From Prostheceraeus crozeri (lineage: Eukaryota > Platyhelminthes > Polycladida > Euryleptidae): DNA of 64,000 bases. The notes under the pieces are model-generated. The model was not told the origin of the DNA. It was given only the letters and a program-made list of their open reading frames with translations, and ran no database searches. The position numbers and the translations under genes were made by a program. The DNA is taken from positions 340,336 to 404,335 of the forward strand of contig CAJQUW010009011.1 in the NCBI GenBank assembly GCA_907163375.1. The letters run 5' to 3'. Position 1 is the first letter of the stretch. Every line of letters starts with the position of its first letter. This document shows, piece after piece, positions 57,358 to 64,000 of this stretch.

Positions 57358-59285
57358 TAATGTTCAGAGATTGAGCAGATACCCATAGGAGCGACGGTGT
57401 AGCAATACCTCCCGAAAGGCGTAATGAAAGTTGTAAGCGGCTGACTTTCGCGGTCAAGAGCGATCTGATGATAACCTTTAACTGCATCGAAGACGGAGAA
57501 AAATTTAGAGTCACCAAGGTTTGCTTGAGCAATGAGTTCTGACGCCGTGGAGCTGACGTATTTCTCTCGTCGGATGAATTTGTTCAGGTGTCTGAAGTCT
57601 ACGCACAATCGGATCTTTGATGGGTCTTTCTTCGTCGTAACCACAATGGGAGAGCACCAGTCCGAAGGTTCATGAATTTTTCTAATGATGCCAGCTGATT
57701 CGAGGTCGTCGAGTTCAGTTTTCAGCTTGTCTCGGACACAAATCGGTATTCTTCTATGCGCGCTGACATTGATGGGTTGCACGTTGTCCTTTAAGTGAAT
57801 ACGGAAAGATTCGCCATTCATAGCTCTCCGAGGTTTCCTGTCGAATACTGTAGGATAATAATGACTGACGTCACCTCGAGACGATGCCTCGGGTGCTATT
57901 GTAAGTAAGTTACGCTGTAGCTCTGTCGACTGAGATGTGCTGCTGCTGCTGTCTGGGTCATACGCATTCGAGGGCGGGCGCAGTGTCGTTGACCTTGAAA
58001 TCGAGTTCACGTGCTTACTGCTTGCCGTCAATGCGCACTGATGAGGCTCCGGAAATGAAGGGCTAAGAATACTCAGCGCTCTACAGGTTGTCCATTTCAA
58101 AATGGCTGGCTTCTCATTAAGCTCACGAAGCACATGAATAATGGTTTGAACAGTTATGTCCCCAAGAGTGATTGTGCCGTTGAATATCCCGATCGTATGA
58201 AAGCTCGTGTCGTTTGCTGCTAACGGTTTTGAGTTTGGAGATTGAAGTTGCTGTCGTTTGATGTTGAGGGCTGAGAGATGATGAGGTCCTATAGCGTCCA
58301 CGTTTGCACCTGAATCTGGCATGCTTTCGATTGACACGTCGTTAATCAACACACGAATTGTAGGAGTAGGTTGGTCGACCTCTGGCAGACTCACGTTTGC
58401 GATGAGTGAGGAGACTTTTCCTTGAGCCGTTGTCACCTTCTTGCTCCTACACACTTTCGAGAAGTGATGCATCTTATCACATGAAAGACACGTCTTACCG
58501 TAGGCCGGACATTTCGATCTGTCTTTGTCGTGAGACATGTTAAATCCACACTATTTGCACGAACTAATCGAGGTTTTAGAATGGTCCCGAGATTCACGAT
58601 TGCGGCGATCACGGTCAGTCTGTTGTCTGATCTTGTACGTAGATCTCTGATGCGATCTGGTCGCGTTGAGACTTGGCGCGTTTGCGATGCACCGCTGGTC
58701 TCGTTTTGCGGACTCTTCGGATTCAGCAATCTCCCGTGGGTGAGCAAGTGTCAATGATGAACCCTGTTGGATCAGTTTCTGGGCAACTTCTTCGTCGCGA
58801 ACACCTAGCACGATTTGATTTCGAAGTTGCAGCTCTTCACAAAGTGAGCAACAACGTGAAAAGTTACACTGTCTAGCGATGTCTTGAAGCTCGACGAACC
58901 AGTCAGAGAATAATTCACCGCTGTGTTGCTGTCTTTGAAAAAATCGACGAATGTAGACAATTTCGTTCGTAGATCCCTTGATATACTTCTCTAAGGCTGG
59001 AAGTATTTTGTCGACGTCTTCACGATCAGTTGGCGTGAGATGAAGGTTACGTAGCACACGTAAAGTCGAATAAGATAGACAATCATGCAAGGCATCAAGT
59101 CGCACAGATTTCTTTAAGCGAGTGTTAGAAATCTCCACTATGCCTGCTAGTCTTTCAAATGCTCGCCATTTAATGAGCCAATCGTCGAAAAGGTCTCTAT
59201 CTGTCTCAATGTCGAAACGGGGGCCTTCTTTCTTTAGGAGAAAGGTTGTCGGCGGGGTCGAAGCTGCTGCGGGCGACGCCATGTT
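57358..59285 (-). mobile_element. Ty3/Gypsy fossil: gag, zinc knuckle, protease, RT part
   Basis: Minus strand. A gag-like frame starts at 59,282 (MASPAAASTPPTTFLLKKEG). A zinc-knuckle-like cysteine cluster follows (CLSCDKMHHFSKVC near 58,450), then a protease with an MPDSGANVDAIG active-site context (about 58,300) and RT blocks (RLCVDFRHLNKFIRR, FSVFDAVKGYHQIAL). It ends within RT at the palindrome edge. The style is that of K02A2.6-like Gypsy elements. Broken, with about two or three breaks besides the truncation. A possible LTR or leader lies at about 59,290-59,500, not proven. Confidence 0.8.
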
Positions 59286-59689
59286 GTATCGTTGCTAGGT
59301 CATTCCCACTGACTCGGGAGAGAGAAAACAACCATCCGCTAGGAACTTATCTCTTGTTGTGGTATCAAGTGCGCATACACATCTACATATCATCTTACAT
59401 CTCAGATGAGTATTACTACTTAAGTTTACATTGTAGTAGCATATTGTAGTAGTTATATTTACGTACAGTACAACACATGTCAAGAATGTTCTTCGATCGA
59501 TCCAGCGAGGTGGGAGAAAGGTCATCTGAGCGTTGATGGTACTTGAAACAGAGTTGCGATGGATATAGCGCACTTTAAAAGTCGTCTTTGGTCACTACCT
59601 TACTTTGATCGATTTGCAGGAATACAGATTTGCGATATGGAGAGAGCTCCGTTTGCAAACAAGCATTGAGGTGTGTAAAGTGCTTGATT

Positions 59690-60000
59690 AGGTGTTTTTG
59701 AGCGTGGAGCTTCTCACGAGATACTTACAGATAACGACACAGCCTTTCGCAGCCGATACTTTGCTGATTTCATGAAGAGGTGGAGAGTGAATGTTCGATT
59801 TAGATGCGCATATGCGCCCTCTGGGAACGGAATTGTGGAAAGATCGCATCGTCAGATTAAGCGGATTGCGGCCCGAACAGCCTGTTCGATTGGAGAGGAT
59901 GTGTCACCGAAAGACGACAAGAATGCAGTATCTGCTCCTTTTACTTTTTTACTTCGATAGTGTGGCGAAGCAACAGTGTCGACTCAAAGAAGTATCTGTA
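59690..60000 (+). mobile_element. Ty3/Gypsy fossil fragment: integrase core
   Basis: Plus strand, opposite to the neighbouring Gypsy fossil. It contains an ITDNDTAFRSRYF-like second-acid block and FRCAYAPSGNGIVERSHRQI with the third acid. Same general family type as the neighbour. Short and broken. Confidence 0.65.
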
Positions 60001-60002
60001 TA

Positions 60003-62175
60003 AAGTGAAAATTTTGATATGAAAAGATTCAGTTTTTGGCGGAGATCACGTTCCCGTGGTTCAAAAATTATTTGAGCACTCTTGAAAAAGGTCAAAATTT
60101 GCCAATATATATACTACCGAGATGACTCGAATCTCCTATGTAAGTAGTATGAAAAAAGTTGTATATCAAAAGGAATGGATATTTGCTGAAATGCATCATT
60201 CTAAGAAGAAATCAAGCTGATTACCAAAGGAATTTCATGATCTGTAATTAGTGATGAAAATTTTCCGGAAAATTTTGAATCAAAATTTTCCATGGAAAAT
60301 TTTGAAAGTTCTGATTTTTTGTGATAAGCCCTATGCTTTGACCGCTTCCACAGCCGAGGCAGCTACATGCACCAATAGAATGGGTCTATAAAACTGGTGA
60401 CTTTGATCATTATTTTGAATAAAACGATTTTGAAAAATGAAGAAATTTGAATTTTTGTGATATAATTTTTACGTTTTCTATCACAGCCGGGGCATAGACA
60501 CATCAATAGAATTGTTCTAACAATCTTGATTTCATCATGTCATTTAGATTAAAACAATCGTAGCAATGCGAATCCCGTCCGCGGATTTTTGAGCATTCCT
60601 TTGCCAGCAGTTGCTTGTGGCAATTTGTTGCCATTTTAAATATTATAACACAGACATCTTTTGGGAGAACGTTAATTTTTCCCTTTACAATAGGGGTATA
60701 ATTTCATGCATTGTGAAAGATCTGGAGCAAAAATAATGCACTTTATTTGTGAGTTTGTTTGTGGCTTGAAGTTAAGCTCTATTATGCAGCCTTGATTGCA
60801 AATGATACAAATTCTCCCACGTGTTGATGAAACATGTGAAGCAGAAGCACACAGTCCAACACAGCATTATACATGAGCGACCATGAAAGATAATGTATAT
60901 AAAGACCGTAAACTCGTGAGATATTTGGAAACTAAAAGATATCTGTGATGAGTAGAAGAATATCTATATGATAGCTTCTGACTTTGGCGTATTGTCCGAT
61001 ATCTTCTTGGAGGACAAACTACACATTCCATTTCTAGCTGGTTCAGATGGTTCAGATAGTTCCCAATCGATTTCAGATCTACTTAAATGAATTTCAGTCT
61101 TTTCCAGATGAATTGGAGATTCTCCAGTTGAATCTAAGATCCTTTCAAAGTTGAGTTTCTGACAGATATCTGAAATTCAATAAGAGAAATCTGAAATCCA
61201 TTTAATGTCTGATATTCAGTTGGAAAGATCTGAAATAGACATGGAGGGTGCAGTTGGTTCCAAAAGTTGACATGCAGGGATGATAGAGAAGTTTTCGGTC
61301 TTTGAATATTACATAGTCTTTTCAAACGACTGCAACAAGTCTCCAAAACAATGGCAAAAACGTCAATCACCGAAAAAAAATTCAAAATTTTCCATCGGAA
61401 AATTTTCTGGAAAATTTTGAAAAAATTGGAAAATTTTTCGGAAAATTTTCAAGAAAAATTTCCATTTGCATCACTATCTGTAATATAATGAAAGTCTTCA
61501 TGAAAAAGTCACGGTATATTCGCGCTTTCTTGGCTAAAATTTGTTGTTGAATTTTTTATATGAAAATATTCAGTTTTTGGCGGAGATCACGTTTCTGGTC
61601 CAAAAAATATTTGAGCACTTTTGAAAAAGGTCAAAATTTGCCAATATATACTACCGAGATGACTCTCTTATGTAAGTAGTATGAAACAAGTTGGATATCA
61701 AAAGGAATGAATATTTGCCGAAGATCCATTGTCTTTGATATTCGCTGAAAGGCATCCTAACTAAGAAGAAATCAAGCTGATTATCAAAGGAATTTCATGA
61801 TCTGTAATATAGTGAAAGTCTTCATGAAAAAGTCGCGGTATTATTCGCGCTTTCTTGGCTGAAATTTGTTGTTGAATTTTTTATATGAAAATATTCAGTT
61901 TTTGGCGGAGATCACGTTACTGGTCCAAAAAATATTTGAGCACTTTTGAAAAAAGGTCAAAATTTGCCAATATATACTACCGAGATGACTCTCTTATGTA
62001 AGTAGTGTTGGATATCAAAAGGAATGAATATTTGCCGAAGATCCATTGTCTTTGATATTCGCTGAAAGGCATCCTAACTAAGAAGAAATCAAGCTGATTA
62101 TCAAAGGAATTTCATGAGATAATATAATGAAAGTCTTCATGAAAAAGTCGCGGTATAGTTCGTGCTTTCTTGGCT
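60003..62175. repeat. Tandem array of about 320-bp units, three copies
   Basis: Units share gaaaatattcagtttttggc, ggcggagatcacgtt, ttgccaatatata, actaccgagatgactc and ggaatttcatgatctgtaat. The phrase ttcttggct recurs with its end at 61,535, 61,860 and 62,175, giving periods of 325 and 315 bp. The first unit is split by the hAT MITE (60,249-61,476). No protein is encoded. Confidence 0.85.
60249..61476. mobile_element. hAT-type MITE, copy 2 (1,228 bp)
   Basis: It is flanked by the 8-bp repeat tctgtaat (60,241-60,248 and 61,477-61,484). The ends are TAGTGATGAAAATTTTCCGG and (reversed) TAGTGATGCAAATGGAAA. A neighbouring tandem unit provides the empty site (gatctgtaatatagtgaaag at about 61,799). 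It is inverted relative to copy 1 at 13,539-14,740 and diverged from it. No transposase. Confidence 0.92.
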
Positions 62176-62741
62176 GAGTTTTTAATTCAATTTTCAACGG
62201 CATTATTTTATGATTCACTGAATTCATGTTTCATTTCTTGAATCTGAATACTGTGTACCTATATTTACATCTTTCAAAGTTAATTGAAATCATTGTCTTT
62301 GATTACGTGACTTTGCTCTGCAGTGACAGGTCGCTTATGATATGATCACAGACATGATCATGCTTAAGAAAATACTTTGAGGTTGAGCATGAAAGTACTG
62401 GGAACCTATCGAATTGCTTATTTAACAAACATCACCTCTCCAAGGCTGTCATGACACGGAATCTGCAAAATAATATAATTTCCTGCTGAATTATACCATC
62501 ATGTTCGATGTCCCATAAAAGCCCAAACTTAACTCAACGAGCAAAAAACACTGAAAACTTGCATAAATGCTTCTTGTGTGATATAAGAGACTATGATACA
62601 TCGAAATTTTAGAATCCGTTAATTTTCGTATCTTCTGGGCACATGTTCGTTTTTCGAACATTGGGTCTTACAGCTATCAAAAATGCAAAATATTCCAAGT
62701 TTACTTTATTTCAAGTATATCCAGATTTATATGTTTGAATG
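62176..62741. other. No gene recognised
   Basis: AT-rich DNA without repeats or coding regions I can support. Confidence 0.5.
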
Positions 62742-63960
62742 TCATTTACGAATGTGATATTCTGCAAAACATTTTTGATGAAGTCCTTGATTGCATTTAC
62801 CGCACTTGTAAGTCGTGTTTTTTTGACAAGCTTTGCATCGACCTTCAGAGATTTTCTGCAGCAAGGATGTGTCCAATACCATCAAATCGAATGTCAGGTA
62901 GAACACTGTGAACGGTGCGCTGGAATTTCGGAACTGGAAGATGCTTGCATTTGTAAAAGGGTCCTCACGGACATACCGGCGAAAGTCAAGTTGCTGCACT
63001 GGTTCCACCAACTTCACAGAGAATTCGCCACGCAGCAACGAGCATACATTTAGGACATGGGTATAAAAAACAAACCAACCTTTCTTCCCTTTGATGCTCG
63101 GACGATAGTCTACTAAGGAAGCGGTCGAAAGATCGACCCTCCCATTCCAGAGTTGTATCGTGAATCATTTGAGGGCAGTCAACTTGAATGTATGAACTTT
63201 GAATCCAGTGAGTACGCCGCTTTTTGATTGTTGGGGACACTCCCTGGTGATTTGAGGCAACGTAGATCGGTCTGTTGTCATTCCCATACGGCTTATAACG
63301 ACGTCTCCATCTCCGTCTCCTCTTCATGTCCATAAATCAGTTTCTTGGCATAGCTTTCCTAACAATATTGGTAGTCACATCTTCATTGTATTCCAATATA
63401 AGCGCTGATTAGGACGATGTGAGTATCCAGAAAGGAGAAATATTCCGGAAATCTGTTCATTTCGTCAATTGTAAACGATTGGATCCGGTGAAAATTCTTT
63501 TGATTCGCATGACGGTTGTTTTCTGTAACTAACAGCTGGTTCATTTCCTCAGTGTAGAACATTAAGAAGAGCACAAAAGGATTCTTCTTAGCAAGAGTGG
63601 GATGGCTATCTAAAATTGGCGTCGGATATTCTTTTGGAATTGGTTGACGAAATGTCTCCGACTTTTTCCAAGAAGGTGCGAGCAGTCGATCTTAGATTTT
63701 ATGCGAGGGTCGATTCTCTTTGAATTCAATGTCTTTGTTCATCTTGTTCTGCAGATATATCGGTGTAATCTACCTCAAACGTACCGGGAACGTCATGAGG
63801 AATTATGTTACGGTCTTATGTTTCCTCTTCATCAGTCAACATTACCGGTATTATCAGGCGGTCTCACATCGACTGAATCATCATTTTCGATCATTTCCAC
63901 AGCTTCATCTATAGTGTATATTAAAACGTCTTTGTCCTTTTGTAGCGTGACATTGATCAG
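62742..63960 (-). pseudogene. piggyBac-like transposase, internally deleted
   Basis: On the minus strand, an acidic N-terminal part (DEAVEMIENDD near 63,890) precedes FLMFYTEEMNQLLVTENNRH and FTIDEMNRF (63,383-63,574). The next recognisable piece is already near the C-terminus: DNRPIYVASNHQG (63,230-63,270), VAAWRILCEVGGTSAA, and a zinc-ribbon tail CKACQKNTTYKCGKCNQGLH at 62,750-62,830. The middle of the protein, with the first two catalytic acids, is missing, and the last two pieces are in different frames. Order and motifs fit piggyBac. TTAA-flanked ends were not identified. Confidence 0.75.
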
Positions 63961-64000
63961 CTGTGGAAGGCAAAAATATTTTTTTAAGATATTGTTTCAA

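Noticed and set aside
59290-59500. Definite 5' LTR of the Gypsy fossil
   Set aside because: Position and short leader would fit, but no second LTR was available to compare, so it is mentioned only as possible.
60003-62175. CRISPR-like array
   Set aside because: Units are about 320 bp and contiguous, with no short repeat/spacer alternation, and the sequence is eukaryotic.

Overview
This is an AT-rich stretch of animal nuclear DNA, almost certainly from an invertebrate. Evidence for this is the density of nested transposable elements of metazoan type (Polinton, Tc1/mariner, hAT, piggyBac, CR1/L2-like LINEs, a Penelope-like element, Ty3/Gypsy) and candidate short introns. The phylum cannot be fixed from the sequence. 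No rRNA, tRNA or CRISPR array was seen, and only a few small host-gene candidates.

Layout. 0-5.2 kb holds two decayed LINEs: a C-terminal zinc-finger/nuclease remnant on +, and an RT-bearing one on - that carries a MITE and perhaps a second insertion. 5.4-7.1 kb holds two candidate small secreted-peptide genes. About 8.9-33 kb is a large fossil Polinton (Maverick/adintovirus-like). On + lie RING-like and basic core proteins, packaging ATPase, integrase with chromodomain, a minor virion protein, double-jelly-roll major capsid, adenain-like protease and two penton-like proteins. On - lie a TBP-like protein and a family-B DNA polymerase, followed by small accessory genes. It is broken many times and carries at least four insertions with recognisable target-site duplications: a hAT MITE, an (AAC)n-tailed retroposon, a 4.08-kb element of unknown family and a Tc1 element.

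The dominant structure is a giant near-perfect palindrome. The left arm is 29,480-43,312, the spacer 43,313-43,504 and the right arm 43,505-57,357, so each arm is about 13.8 kb. The arms contain the polymerase N-terminal part, the accessory genes, a 3.16-kb transposon with CCCTGTGCAAACG ends, a second Tc1 element, a CR1/L2-like LINE, a DD41D mariner, a Ty3/Gypsy fragment and a Penelope-like GIY-YIG fragment. The turn lies inside the Penelope-like endonuclease. The outer right edge cuts through a Tc1 transposase and abuts a Ty3/Gypsy fossil. All nested insertions are shared, so the inverted duplication came last, or it is an assembly fold-back.

57.4-64 kb holds two Ty3/Gypsy fossils in opposite orientation, a tandem array of about 320-bp units split by a second copy of the hAT MITE, and an internally deleted piggyBac transposase.

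The most notable observations are the palindrome with its Penelope-like turn, the TATA-binding-protein-like gene inside the Polinton, and the divergent pair of related accessory genes with similar 5' regions.
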